A stretch of DNA of 33,436 nt from Holdemania filiformis DSM 12042 (GTDB taxonomy: Bacteria; Bacillota_I; Bacilli_A; Erysipelotrichales; Erysipelotrichaceae). A model generated the notes under the pieces. The model made no database searches. It had not been told where the DNA came from and saw nothing but the letters and a program-made list of their open reading frames with translations. The stretch covers positions 240,709 to 274,144 of the forward strand of contig NZ_GG657552.1 of the NCBI RefSeq assembly GCF_000157995.1, given 5' to 3'. This document shows, piece after piece, positions 15,815 to 23,382 of the stretch. The position numbers and the translations under genes were made by a program. Positions within the stretch are counted from its first letter, which is position 1, and each line of letters opens with the position of its first letter.

Positions 15815-16945
15815 ATGGAACTGATCAAACCCGATTACCGCGGAGGAATCTTAGGTGTCATCAATGCCTGGCGGAAGGAGCTTGGATTAAGCGTTCATCA
15901 CCCGGCGGATCCGCAGGTGAGCGCCTGGCTGGCTGAACATCAATGGAATCAGATCGTCGTGCTGTTGATCGACGGGATGGGTTCCCGGCTGTTGGAAACC
16001 AAACTGGAAAAGGACAGTTTTCTGCGGACGCATCAGCTCAAGGAAGTGACGACGGTGTATCCTTCGACCACCTCGGCCGCGACGACCAGCGTGCTCAGCG
16101 GGAAATCCCCGGCGGAAAACGGCTGGATCGGCTGGCATCAATATTTTAAGGAACTGGATGATTCCTTGATTTTGTTCATGAACCGCAGTTATTACGGAGA
16201 GCGAAGCTATCCTGAATACTCGTATACGCATATCCCGTTTTTGAATCAGAAGGATGAGCTGACCCGGATGGGGAAAACGGCGCTGGAGCTGTATCCGGCT
16301 TTCCGTGAAGGCGGAGCGCACAGCTTCGATGAATTGTGCGGTCAGATCGCCGCGCACAGCCAGGCACAGGACGCGCAGTTCATCTACGCCTATTGGGATC
16401 ACTTCGATTCCCTGATGCATGTGAAAGGTCCCTCGGATCCGGCGTGTGCGGAAGAACTGAAGCAGATCGACGAGCGCTGCCGCAGGCTGGCCAGCCAGCT
16501 GGATCCAAGGACCGGTTTGATCATCATCGCCGATCATGGACAGGTCGACGTCGACAACATCAACCTGAGAGAGGAGCCTGAGCTGTTGGACTGCCTGCGT
16601 TTCGGCCCGACGGTGGAACCGCGCGGCACGGCGTTTTTTGTGAAGGATGGCCGGCTGGCGGAGTTCACGGAAAAGTTTGAACGGAAATATGCCGGCCGGT
16701 TCCTGTTGAAACCTTCGCAAACCTGGCTGGACGAAGGCCTGTTCGGTCCGGGTCCGATTCATCCGCGGACGCGGGAATTCCTCGGCGATGTGTTTGCGGT
16801 CGCGATCGGTTCCAGCTGTTTGGGGCTGTGGGAAAACGGGAAGCCGCCGTTTAAGGGGCAGCACGCGGGTTTAGGCGTGGAGGAAATGATGATTCCGGTC
16901 ATTCTGGCCGCGCGCGAAACAGAGGATTCGGATGCGTTGGTTTGA
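15815..16945 (+). CDS. Alkaline-phosphatase-superfamily phosphodiesterase/nucleotide pyrophosphatase-like
   Basis: A 376-residue metal-dependent hydrolase. Metal and nucleophile motifs of the nucleotide pyrophosphatase/phosphodiesterase branch are seen: LLIDGMG (Asp53), VYPSTTSAATTSVLSG (nucleophile Thr85 or 86), YWDHFDSLMH (Asp and His), IIIADHGQVD (Asp-His) and GQHAGLG (His). There is no signal peptide, so it is probably cytosolic. Although the frame is open 180 bases further upstream, ATG 15815 has AAGGAGG and AAGGAA sites before it and a promoter lies within the extension. The nucleoside phosphorylase gene overlaps its end by 14 bases, which suggests a shared pathway from a nucleotide-type substrate to base plus sugar phosphate. 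The natural substrate is unknown. Confidence 0.85.
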   Translation: MELIKPDYRGGILGVINAWRKELGLSVHHPADPQVSAWLAEHQWNQIVVLLIDGMGSRLLETKLEKDSFLRTHQLKEVTTVYPSTTSAATTSVLSGKSPAENGWIGWHQYFKELDDSLILFMNRSYYGERSYPEYSYTHIPFLNQKDELTRMGKTALELYPAFREGGAHSFDELCGQIAAHSQAQDAQFIYAYWDHFDSLMHVKGPSDPACAEELKQIDERCRRLASQLDPRTGLIIIADHGQVDVDNINLREEPELLDCLRFGPTVEPRGTAFFVKDGRLAEFTEKFERKYAGRFLLKPSQTWLDEGLFGPGPIHPRTREFLGDVFAVAIGSSCLGLWENGKPPFKGQHAGLGVEEMMIPVILAARETEDSDALV

Positions 16946-17723
16946 TCCGGAAGACCGCAGCGAAGCGGTGATCACGGCCCAGCGGCATGTGAAAAGCAGT
17001 CATGGCACCTCAGCGCCGCCGGTTCTGCCGGAGGTGTGCGTGCTGTTTGAAATGGGGCGGGCGCTCGATCAGCTGCGTCAGGATTACCCCTGTGAGGTGA
17101 TCAGCGAACATCTGCCCTGTTTTCTGGATAATCCGCCGTGTCTGAGATTGCGGGATGCTCCGCATGTTTGCTTTACGAAAGGCGGCTATGGCGCGCCGGC
17201 GGCGGTTGATACGTTGGAAACTGTGCTGGCGCTCGGCGTAAAGAAGGTGATCGTCGCCGGCTTGTGCGGTGTTTTCGATCCTCGGGCGCAGGTGGGGGAC
17301 GTTCTGATTCCGGCGCGGATTTACAGCGAGGAAGGTACGTCCAGACACTATGTGGAAAACGGCGAATGGGCGGGGGCGGATCCGGCGCTGTGCGCTTTTC
17401 TGCGTCAGGTGATGGCGAAAACGCTGCCGGTCAAAGCTTTGGATACTGTGACCACCGATGCGGTGTATCGTCAGACGATGAACAAGGAAGCCGCCTGGCG
17501 TGCGCTGGGCTGTGCCGGAGTCGACATGGAAGCCGCCGCTCTGCTTCAGGTCTGCGCGGTTTACGGCATCCCGGCCGCGGCGATGTTGTTGGCGTCGGAC
17601 GGTCATCCGCTGCCTGAAACCAACACCGGCTGGAGCTGGGGCAGCGTGAACTTCGCGGAGGTCAGAAAACGCTGCATCGATCAGATCGTTCAGGCCGGCG
17701 TGCAGCTGGGGAAAGAAATCTGA
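16932..17723 (+). CDS. Nucleoside phosphorylase (PNP/uridine phosphorylase superfamily)
   Basis: A 263-residue enzyme expected to split a nucleoside with phosphate into a base and ribose-1-phosphate. Signatures are the phosphate-site region VIVAGLCGVFDPRAQVGD, the ribose/base-site VDMEAAALLQVCAVYGIP and the LLASDG segment near the C-terminus. Length is typical of trimeric/hexameric NP-I family members. The start lies 14 bases inside the phosphatase gene, with AGAGGA just upstream, so translation is probably coupled. Purine or pyrimidine preference cannot be read with certainty. A strong terminator follows 48 bases after the stop. Confidence 0.85.
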   Translation: MRWFDPEDRSEAVITAQRHVKSSHGTSAPPVLPEVCVLFEMGRALDQLRQDYPCEVISEHLPCFLDNPPCLRLRDAPHVCFTKGGYGAPAAVDTLETVLALGVKKVIVAGLCGVFDPRAQVGDVLIPARIYSEEGTSRHYVENGEWAGADPALCAFLRQVMAKTLPVKALDTVTTDAVYRQTMNKEAAWRALGCAGVDMEAAALLQVCAVYGIPAAAMLLASDGHPLPETNTGWSWGSVNFAEVRKRCIDQIVQAGVQLGKEI

Positions 17724-17770
17724 ATTGCGGGCTAACGAAAATTCCGATTCCATCAACCTGTCCTTTTACC

Positions 17771-17813
17771 GCTTCGCTGTTTTTCCTGGAAAACAGCGAA
17801 GCTTTTCGTTTTT
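17771..17813 (+). terminator. Terminator after the nucleoside phosphorylase
   Basis: GCTTCGCTGTTTT (17771-17783) and AAAACAGCGAAGC (17790-17802) form a perfect 13-base stem followed by TTTTCGTTTTT. Confidence 0.92.
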
Positions 17814-17826
17814 CCCGCCCGATTTC

Positions 17827-17835
17827 TGCTATACT
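17827..17835 (+). promoter_or_regulatory. Extended -10 promoter of the rha operon
   Basis: TGCTATACT combines a TGn extension with a near-consensus -10 hexamer, 50 bases before rhaM. No good -35 box is seen, which fits an activator-assisted or extended -10 promoter. Confidence 0.5.
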
Positions 17836-17884
17836 GAAACTGGAAAATAAGGCGTGCAAAGATGCGCGGAAAGGGGTTGGCAAC

Positions 17885-18199
17885 ATGATTCGCAAAGCGT
17901 TTAAAATGAAATTATACCCTGGCAAGGAAGCGGAGTACAAACGGCGGCATGATGAGCTGTGGCCGCAGATGAAGCAGATGATCCATGACTACGGCGGGCA
18001 TGACTATTCGATTTTTCTCGATCCGGAAACATTGACGTTGTTCGCGGTGCTGCAGATTGAGGATGAGGAACGCTGGGCGGCTTCGGCCCAGACGGAAATC
18101 TGCCGGAAATGGTGGGATTCAATGGCGGAGCTGATGGAAACAAACCCCGACAACAGTCCGGTCAGTGTGGACTTAATCCCGGTGTTTTATTTGAAATAG
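17885..18199 (+). CDS. rhaM: L-rhamnose mutarotase
   Basis: A 104-residue cytosolic enzyme that interconverts the alpha and beta anomers of L-rhamnose, supplying the form used by the isomerase. It matches the whole RhaM family: the start MIRKAFKMKLYPG, the HDELWPQM segment with His22, the YSIFLDPETLTLFAVLQIED strand region and the ending NPDNSPVSVDLIPVFYLK. Length is exactly typical. The ribosome site AAAGGGG is close to the ATG. It is the first gene of a rhamnose catabolic operon, followed by the isomerase after a structured 73-base gap. Confidence 0.95.
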   Translation: MIRKAFKMKLYPGKEAEYKRRHDELWPQMKQMIHDYGGHDYSIFLDPETLTLFAVLQIEDEERWAASAQTEICRKWWDSMAELMETNPDNSPVSVDLIPVFYLK

Positions 18200-18211
18200 C
18201 GGGAAAAGAGA

Positions 18212-18248
18212 GGATCAGAGCATGACGGAACGTCTTGATTTCTGATCC
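18212..18248 (+). promoter_or_regulatory. Intercistronic hairpin between rhaM and rhaA
   Basis: GGATCAGA (18212-18219) pairs perfectly with TCTGATCC (18241-18248), and an inner GACG-GAA-CGTC stem-loop (18224-18234) stacks within it. There is no T-run. It ends 11 bases before the AAGGAGG of rhaA, so it may set relative expression or act as an RNA processing/stability element. Confidence 0.55.
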
Positions 18249-18272
18249 CAATATTCATAAGGAGGAAAGAAA

Positions 18273-19541
18273 ATGACGGTTTCATCAGAAAGATTTCAGC
18301 TGGCGGCTGCGGATTACGCGCTTCTGGGAGTCGATGTGGAAGCGGCGCTGAACGCGCTTGCCGGAATTCCCATCTCCATTCATTGTTGGCAAGGCGACGA
18401 TGTGATCGGCTTCGACGGTGCCGGGGCGGTTTCTGGCGGGATTCAGGCGACCGGCAATTATCCCGGCCGCGCGCGGAATTTCACGCAGCTGAAGCAGGAT
18501 ATTGAAACGGCGCTGCGCTTGATCCCCGGACAGCACCGGCTGAATCTGCATGCCAGCTATGCTGTGTTTGAGCCTGGCCCAAAGGTGGACCGCGATCAGC
18601 TGAATCCGGAGCATTTCCAGCCGTGGATCGATTTCGCGAAGGAAAACGGACTGGGGCTGGACTTCAATCCGACGCTGTTCGGACATCCGCTGGCGGAGGC
18701 TGCGACCCTTTCCAGCGAAGATGAAGCAATCCGGCAGTTCTGGATCCGCCATTGTCAGGCCTGCATCAAAATCGCTGAAGCCTTTGCGGATCAGCTTGAG
18801 GACACAAGTCTGGTCAACATTTGGATTCCCGACGGATTAAAGGATATTCCAGCCGACCGGACGTCTCCGCGCGCCCGCTTAAAAGCTTCGCTCGATCAGA
18901 TTCTGACGCTGGATTATGACCGCTCGAAGGTGAAGATCGCCGTAGAATCGAAGGTGTTCGGCATCGGGATCGAAAGCTACACCGTCGGCTCGCACGAATT
19001 TTACATGAACTACGCCGCGCGGAACCAGCTGCTTTGCCTGTTGGATTCCGGGCATTACCATCCGACGGAAATGATCAGCGATAAAATTTCATCGATGTTA
19101 TTGTTCAGCGACGAGTTGGCGCTGCACATCAGCCGGCCGGTGCGCTGGGACAGCGATCACGTCGTGCTGTATGACGATGAAACGCGGCAGATCGCTCAGG
19201 AAATCATCCGCAGCGACGTTCGCCGGGTCCGCATTGCGACCGATTATTTTGATGCCAGCATCAACCGCATCGCAGCCTGGGTGATCGGCGTGCGCAGCGT
19301 TCAGAAAGCGCTGCTCAACGCCCTGTTAACGCCACAGGCAACGCTGGCCGAGCTGCAAAGACAGCGCCGTTTCACCGAGCTGATGGCGCTGCAGGAACAA
19401 CTGAAAATGGCGTCGCTGGGAGCGGTCTGGGATGTATTCTGTCAACGTCAGGGCGTTCCGGGCGAGTCGGAATGGCTGAAGGAAGTACAGGACTATGAAT
19501 GCCGTGTACTGGTAAAACGAGAGAAAGAGGAACAAGCATGA
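18273..19541 (+). CDS. rhaA: L-rhamnose isomerase
   Basis: A 422-residue cytosolic metal-dependent isomerase that converts L-rhamnose to L-rhamnulose. It shows the RhaA hallmarks: ISIHCWQGDDVIGFD near the N-terminus, TGNYPGRARN, LNLHASYAVFE, the AVESKVFGIGIESYTVGSHEFY metal/active-site stretch, LLDSGHYHPTE and LALHISRPVRWDSDHVV. Length is normal (about 415-425). A strong AAGGAGGAAAG site precedes the ATG. The stop overlaps the rhaD start as ATGA, so the two are translationally coupled. Confidence 0.97.
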   Translation: MTVSSERFQLAAADYALLGVDVEAALNALAGIPISIHCWQGDDVIGFDGAGAVSGGIQATGNYPGRARNFTQLKQDIETALRLIPGQHRLNLHASYAVFEPGPKVDRDQLNPEHFQPWIDFAKENGLGLDFNPTLFGHPLAEAATLSSEDEAIRQFWIRHCQACIKIAEAFADQLEDTSLVNIWIPDGLKDIPADRTSPRARLKASLDQILTLDYDRSKVKIAVESKVFGIGIESYTVGSHEFYMNYAARNQLLCLLDSGHYHPTEMISDKISSMLLFSDELALHISRPVRWDSDHVVLYDDETRQIAQEIIRSDVRRVRIATDYFDASINRIAAWVIGVRSVQKALLNALLTPQATLAELQRQRRFTELMALQEQLKMASLGAVWDVFCQRQGVPGESEWLKEVQDYECRVLVKREKEEQA

Positions 19542-20368
19542 AATGTTTAGAAACACCCTGGATGCAGGGCATGATTCGGATGTGCGGCGATGGCTTCCGG
19601 CAAGGCTGGCACGAGCGCAACGGCGGCAATCTGTCGTACCGCATTCCGCAGACCGAGCTTGAGGTGATTCGCGATCAGCTGAGCTTTGATCAGCCCTGGC
19701 AGCCGATCACAGCGAAGGTGCCGGGGTTGGCCGGCGAGTTCTTCGCCGTGACGGGAAGCGGCAAATATATGCGCAACATCGAGCTGAATCCGGCCGCCAA
19801 TCTGGCGATCATTGAGATCAGTACCGACGGCATGCAATACCGGATTGTCTGGGGGTTGACCGAAGGCGGAAGACCGACCAGCGAGCTGCCGACGCATCTT
19901 ATGAATCATGAGGTGAAAAAACGCGTCACGCAGGGGAAACACCGTGTGATCTATCACGCCCATCCGGCCAACCTGATCGCCCTGACGTTTATCCTGCCTT
20001 TGGATCCCGCGGTCTTTACGCGCGAGCTGTGGGAAATGGCGACGGAATGTCCGGTCGTGTTTCCGGAGGGCTTAGGCGTGGTGCAATGGATGGTGCCGGG
20101 CGGCCGGGCGATCGCCGAGGCCACGAGCGTGCAGATGGAACAGGTGAACGCCGTTGTCTGGGCGCACCACGGATTGTTCTGTTCAGGAACCGATTTTGAT
20201 GAAACGTTCGGCTTGATGCACACGATCGAGAAGTCTGCCGAGATTTTGATCAAGGTGCTTTCCGTCACTCCGCATAAGCGGCAGACGATCACAACGGAGG
20301 ATTTCATCGCGCTGGCCGAGGATTTTCACGTCACGCTGAATCCCCAGGCGCTGCATCAAAACGACTGA
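19538..20368 (+). CDS. rhaD: Rhamnulose-1-phosphate aldolase
   Basis: A 276-residue class II (zinc) aldolase that cleaves L-rhamnulose-1-phosphate to dihydroxyacetone phosphate and L-lactaldehyde. Family features are GWHERNGGNLSYRI, FFAVTGSGKYMRN, the zinc histidines in YHAHPANLIALT and the later WAHHGLFCSG. Length is normal. The ATG at 19538 overlaps the rhaA stop; an in-frame start 39 bases earlier lies inside rhaA and has no ribosome site. The rhamnulokinase (rhaB) that should make its substrate is not in the window, either between rhaA and rhaD or after rhaD. Confidence 0.96.
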   Translation: MKCLETPWMQGMIRMCGDGFRQGWHERNGGNLSYRIPQTELEVIRDQLSFDQPWQPITAKVPGLAGEFFAVTGSGKYMRNIELNPAANLAIIEISTDGMQYRIVWGLTEGGRPTSELPTHLMNHEVKKRVTQGKHRVIYHAHPANLIALTFILPLDPAVFTRELWEMATECPVVFPEGLGVVQWMVPGGRAIAEATSVQMEQVNAVVWAHHGLFCSGTDFDETFGLMHTIEKSAEILIKVLSVTPHKRQTITTEDFIALAEDFHVTLNPQALHQND

Positions 20369-20467
20369 GCGGCTGTCCGGCGGATCAAATTTCAGGAATA
20401 AGTTTAAATGAAGTTTTCGGAGTCAGACTTCACAAAAAATATTGAAATAAGAAACAAGGAAGTAATG

Positions 20468-20530
20468 AAAAAGGGAATGAACGTCAACGATCGGATGGAG
20501 GATCTTGAATGTTCGTTCCCTTTATCATTT
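20468..20530 (+). terminator. Probable terminator of the rha operon
   Basis: AAAGGGAATGAAC (from 20470) pairs with GTTCGTTCCCTTT (ending 20523; one G-U), with a further partly paired inner part and a long loop, followed by the weak T-run ATCATTTT. It lies between the convergent rhaD and small-gene/yesN transcripts. Confidence 0.5.
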
Positions 20531-20558
20531 TGCGAAACGTAAGAATTAAGCCTGGATC

Positions 20559-20804
20559 TCAGAGATAATATTTCTGCATTCTTTGTAAAAACTTGTGGGT
20601 AATCGGATAACCGGAGGCTTCGCCGATAACGGAATCCATGCCGCAATAAGGACAAACGGCTGTCCCTGCCGGATCATCAATCCACACTGTAATTTCCCGG
20701 GGATCAAAAATGGCAAGACAATAGAAACATCCGCAGCGTTGATCCTGAAGTCACTGTGCTTTGTGATTCGCGGAGAAAACATGACCTTTTTCAAGCTTAT
20801 TCAT
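20559..20804 (-). pseudogene. Small cysteine-rich CGCFYC/CPYCG protein interrupted by TGA
   Basis: Reading the minus strand from ATG 20804 gives 17 codons, then TGA (20753-20751), then 63 intact codons in the same frame to a second TGA at 20561. The intact part carries paired Cys motifs (CGCFYC, residues 24-29; CPYCGMDSVIG, from residue 51) and ends in GYPITHKFLQRMQKYYL. I recognise this as a small conserved cytoplasmic protein family of about 75-85 residues with likely zinc-binding cysteines and no assigned function that I know. A GGAGG site precedes the ATG, and the gene overlaps the yesN-like stop by 8 bases, so the upstream part was evidently translated once. The simplest reading is one nonsense mutation; a sequencing error or a later start are alternatives. 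Confidence 0.75.
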
Positions 20805-21570
20805 GACGGGAATCCTCCGATGTTTGTTTTTCTTCCTTCATCATCTGGCGGCATTGCTGAGGACTGAGACCAAAGCGGTTTTTGAATACCCGGCAGAAAT
20901 AATGCTGCGACGTGAAGCCGCACTGTTCGGCGATTTCCCACATCAGATACGGCTCCGGACTCAGCAGCATCGTCCGCGCCTTTGTCAGCCGTTTTTCGTT
21001 GATCAGTTCGCTGAACGTACAGTTGACCTCTTCTTTGATGATCCGCGACAGATAGGAAGCGGAAACGTGAAATTGTTCGGAGAGCTGATTGAGCGAAAAC
21101 TCGCTGTCCGTCGCCCGGCGATCGATTTCCTGCAGCACCTGCGTGATCATCCGGCGGTCCTGATGCTGCGGGACCACGATCCGGGAGGTTGTGATCTCCT
21201 GCTGAAGCATCGCCGCGCAGCGATCCAGCACGGCGCTGAGCTGTTCCTCGGTGACCGGCTTCAGCAAGTAATCGACGACATGGTAGCGGCACGCTTTCTG
21301 CGCGTACTCAAAGTCGCTGTAACCGGAGATGATCACAAACCGCAGCCGCGGATCCTCATGGTAGCGCTCAATGACTTCCAGACCGCTGACTAACGGCATG
21401 TTGATATCCATGAAGACGATCGACGGCCGCAGCTGTTCGATCATCGCACACGCTTCTTCTCCCTGGGCCGCAGCGCCCACCACTTCCATATCCTTACGGC
21501 AGTGGCCGATCATCTTGGTCAAGCCCCGCCGGGTCATCGCTTCATCGTCGCAAATCAATATTTTCCACAT
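20797..21570 (-). CDS. YesN-like response regulator with AraC DNA-binding domain
   Basis: A 257-residue response regulator. The receiver domain (residues 1 to about 118) has the acidic pair in LICDDE, the phosphorylation Asp in IVFMDINMP, and the Lys in LLKPV. The C-terminal 100 residues form an AraC-type double helix-turn-helix (FSLNQLSEQFHVSASYLSRIIKEE and MWEIAEQCGFTSQHYFCRVFKNRFGLSPQQCR). I place the start at 21570 because AGGAGG lies 6 bases upstream; 21573 is an alternative. It overlaps the sensor kinase gene by 29 bases. The target is most likely the divergent reductase lipoprotein gene, judged by position. Confidence 0.92.
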   Translation of the reverse strand: MWKILICDDEAMTRRGLTKMIGHCRKDMEVVGAAAQGEEACAMIEQLRPSIVFMDINMPLVSGLEVIERYHEDPRLRFVIISGYSDFEYAQKACRYHVVDYLLKPVTEEQLSAVLDRCAAMLQQEITTSRIVVPQHQDRRMITQVLQEIDRRATDSEFSLNQLSEQFHVSASYLSRIIKEEVNCTFSELINEKRLTKARTMLLSPEPYLMWEIAEQCGFTSQHYFCRVFKNRFGLSPQQCRQMMKEEKQTSEDSRHE

Positions 21571-23257
21571 CATGATCCTCCTCAATTGTCGGAATCCGCA
21601 CCGTAACCACCGTGCCCTGTCCGCTCGTGCTGTCCAGTGTCAGTCCGTAGTCCTTGCCATAGGTTAAACGAATCCGCTGGTGGACGTTGACCAGACCGAA
21701 ACCCAGACTGCTTTTTCCTGTGTCGAACGCCCGGCGCAGCTGGCCGAGCGTTTCGGAGTCCATCCCCACACCGTTGTCGCTGACCTTAATTTCCACGTCT
21801 GCACCGCGGCGGCGCGCCTGAATCGACAGCGTACACGGATGCGGGCACGGCTTGATGCCATGCGCAACCGCGTTTTCCGCCAGCGGCTGCAGCAGCAGCT
21901 TCAGCATTAACAACGATTGCGTTTCAGGCGAAGCTTCAATCGTGAAATCAAACTGCTCCGCAAACCGCATTTTCTGAATTTCCAGATAATACCGGACGTG
22001 GTCCAGCTCACGAGGCAGGGGAATGAACTCGTCGCCGCGGTTCAGGGAAATCCGGTAAAAGCTGGATAACGTGCTGATCAGCTGAAGCATGTCTTCATCG
22101 TTGTGATCGTAAGCCATCCAGTGCAGCATATCAAGCGTGTTGTAGAGAAAGTGTGGGTTGATCTGAGCTTGCAAGATCCGCAGCTCGGCCCGCCGTTTTG
22201 CTTTTTCCTGATCGAGCAGCTGGTTCATCAGCCGCTGGATCTGGGCCGTCAGCTTGTTGAAGGAACGGGCCAGCGTCGCGATTTCATCACCGCCTCGTTC
22301 TTCTGCCCGGATGCTCAGATCGCCGGTTCCGGCCTGATCCATCGTCGCGCACAGCTGAGCCAGCGGCCGGCTGATCGTGCGGGAAAGCAGGATCGCCGCG
22401 AAGATCGTCACGCCTAACAAGACGATCCACACCATCGCCAGCGTTCCTAATAAAGAATAGGTGTTCTGCATCAAGACGGAACGCGGCACCTGCGTGCATA
22501 AAAACCAATCCTCCGTCATCGGAATCGGCGTGAAGTAGAAAAACGAATTGCCGTCCGAGACATAACGGGTGGATACCGGCGGATCTACTTTCAGATGCTC
22601 GGCGAACTGCGCCAGCTTCGCGCTGCTCAGCGCTTCCGGCAGCACGGTGTAGTTGCGTCCCTCGCTATCCATAATCCACGATACCCCGTCATAGAAATCA
22701 ATCCCCTGCGCCAGCTCCGTCAGCCGGTTGAGCGCGATCGCGCCGTTGATAAAACCATACGGTACGCCGTCTTTGCGCAGCGGATAACAGATCAGGGCGA
22801 TCGGGGCGTTGTCGGTCTTGGAGGTGACCGGTTCGCTCAGAATAAACGGTTCATCGCCGGTCATCGCGCGTTCAAAATAATCGCGGCCGGATACGTCGAT
22901 CGTCTTATCCTGGGCTACCCAGCCGATCCCATCGCGCATGCCGATGGCGAAGGTGCCCCATTGATTGCCATAGCGCTGTCCGACGTCGGCGTTGAGCGTT
23001 TCGACAAACGGCCGGATGTTGTCAAAGTCCATCGACTGCACCGCCGGGCTGAGCGCGATGATTTCCAGTTCGCTGACACGCTGGGCCAGCCAGTCGCCGG
23101 CTTCGCGGGCTTTGGCATCGAACAGCTGGACGCTGGTGGAGGAGACCAGCTGCTGATTGGCGTGGGAAACGGTCAGGTACACAAGGCTCATCAGAACCGC
23201 AAAGGCGGCGGTGATCAGCGCGCTGAACGTCACGATCATTCGGGTTTTAAATTTCAT
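21542..23257 (-). CDS. YesM-like sensor histidine kinase with extracellular sensor domain
   Basis: A 571-residue membrane sensor. Order: transmembrane helix (about 7-30), an extracellular Cache-like domain of about 230 residues (with GRDYFERAMTG and GVPYGFINGAIALN), second transmembrane helix (about 270-292), HAMP linker, then the YesM-type kinase core (LQAQINPHFLYNTLDMLHW with the phospho-His, and a HATPase domain with QPLAENAVAHGI and DNGVGMD). The ATG at 23257 has GAGGTGA upstream. Cache domains in gut bacteria often bind small carboxylates or amino acids, so it may sense the reductase substrate; that is inference from the divergent gene. Confidence 0.92.
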   Translation of the reverse strand: MKFKTRMIVTFSALITAAFAVLMSLVYLTVSHANQQLVSSTSVQLFDAKAREAGDWLAQRVSELEIIALSPAVQSMDFDNIRPFVETLNADVGQRYGNQWGTFAIGMRDGIGWVAQDKTIDVSGRDYFERAMTGDEPFILSEPVTSKTDNAPIALICYPLRKDGVPYGFINGAIALNRLTELAQGIDFYDGVSWIMDSEGRNYTVLPEALSSAKLAQFAEHLKVDPPVSTRYVSDGNSFFYFTPIPMTEDWFLCTQVPRSVLMQNTYSLLGTLAMVWIVLLGVTIFAAILLSRTISRPLAQLCATMDQAGTGDLSIRAEERGGDEIATLARSFNKLTAQIQRLMNQLLDQEKAKRRAELRILQAQINPHFLYNTLDMLHWMAYDHNDEDMLQLISTLSSFYRISLNRGDEFIPLPRELDHVRYYLEIQKMRFAEQFDFTIEASPETQSLLMLKLLLQPLAENAVAHGIKPCPHPCTLSIQARRRGADVEIKVSDNGVGMDSETLGQLRRAFDTGKSSLGFGLVNVHQRIRLTYGKDYGLTLDSTSGQGTVVTVRIPTIEEDHDVENIDLRR

Positions 23258-23277
23258 GGGGATCACCTCAGGTTGAT

Positions 23278-23306
23278 AAAGTACAAATTTCCGAAAATTT
23301 GTGCAA
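23278..23306 (-). promoter_or_regulatory. Promoter of the yesMN-like pair
   Basis: On the minus strand: TTGCAC (23306-23301), 17-base spacer, TACTTT (23283-23278). Predicted start near 23271. Confidence 0.55.
23283..23302. promoter_or_regulatory. 20-bp perfect dyad in the divergent yesMN/reductase region
   Basis: ACAAATTT-CCGA-AAATTTGT has perfect 8-base arms. It fills the spacer of the kinase promoter and is centred about 48 bases upstream of the predicted reductase start, an activator-type position for a promoter that has TATAAT but no -35 box. Confidence 0.6.
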
Positions 23307-23328
23307 ATACAAACAAGTCCTGCCGGGC

Positions 23329-23334
23329 TATAAT
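23329..23334 (+). promoter_or_regulatory. -10 box of the reductase lipoprotein gene
   Basis: Consensus TATAAT, 49 bases before the ATG. The -35 region (around 23306-23311) is unlike TTGACA, suggesting dependence on an activator. A second small dyad, ATCAC-N6-GTGAT (23344-23359), covers the first transcribed bases. Confidence 0.55.
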
Positions 23335-23382
23335 GCTAATGTAATCACAAATAAGTGATGTTGTCAAAGGGAGGAAAAAGAA

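Noticed and set aside
15887-16864. Minus-strand open frame of 325 codons opposite the phosphatase gene
   Set aside because: It is an antisense shadow of a GC-rich gene with a clear catalytic motif set; no ribosome site or domain on the minus strand.
17010-17756. Minus-strand open frame of 248 codons opposite the nucleoside phosphorylase
   Set aside because: Same antisense shadow pattern, and it would overlap the promoter-terminator region.
20751-20753. TGA in the small Cys-rich gene read as selenocysteine
   Set aside because: The context does not resemble a redox Cys position, no SECIS-like stem was seen directly after it, and the codon falls outside the Cys motifs.
20546-20794. Minus-strand frame of 82 codons starting at TTG behind the response regulator gene
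   Set aside because: A different frame of the same region gives the conserved CGCFYC/CPYCG protein, so this one is a shadow of a broken gene.
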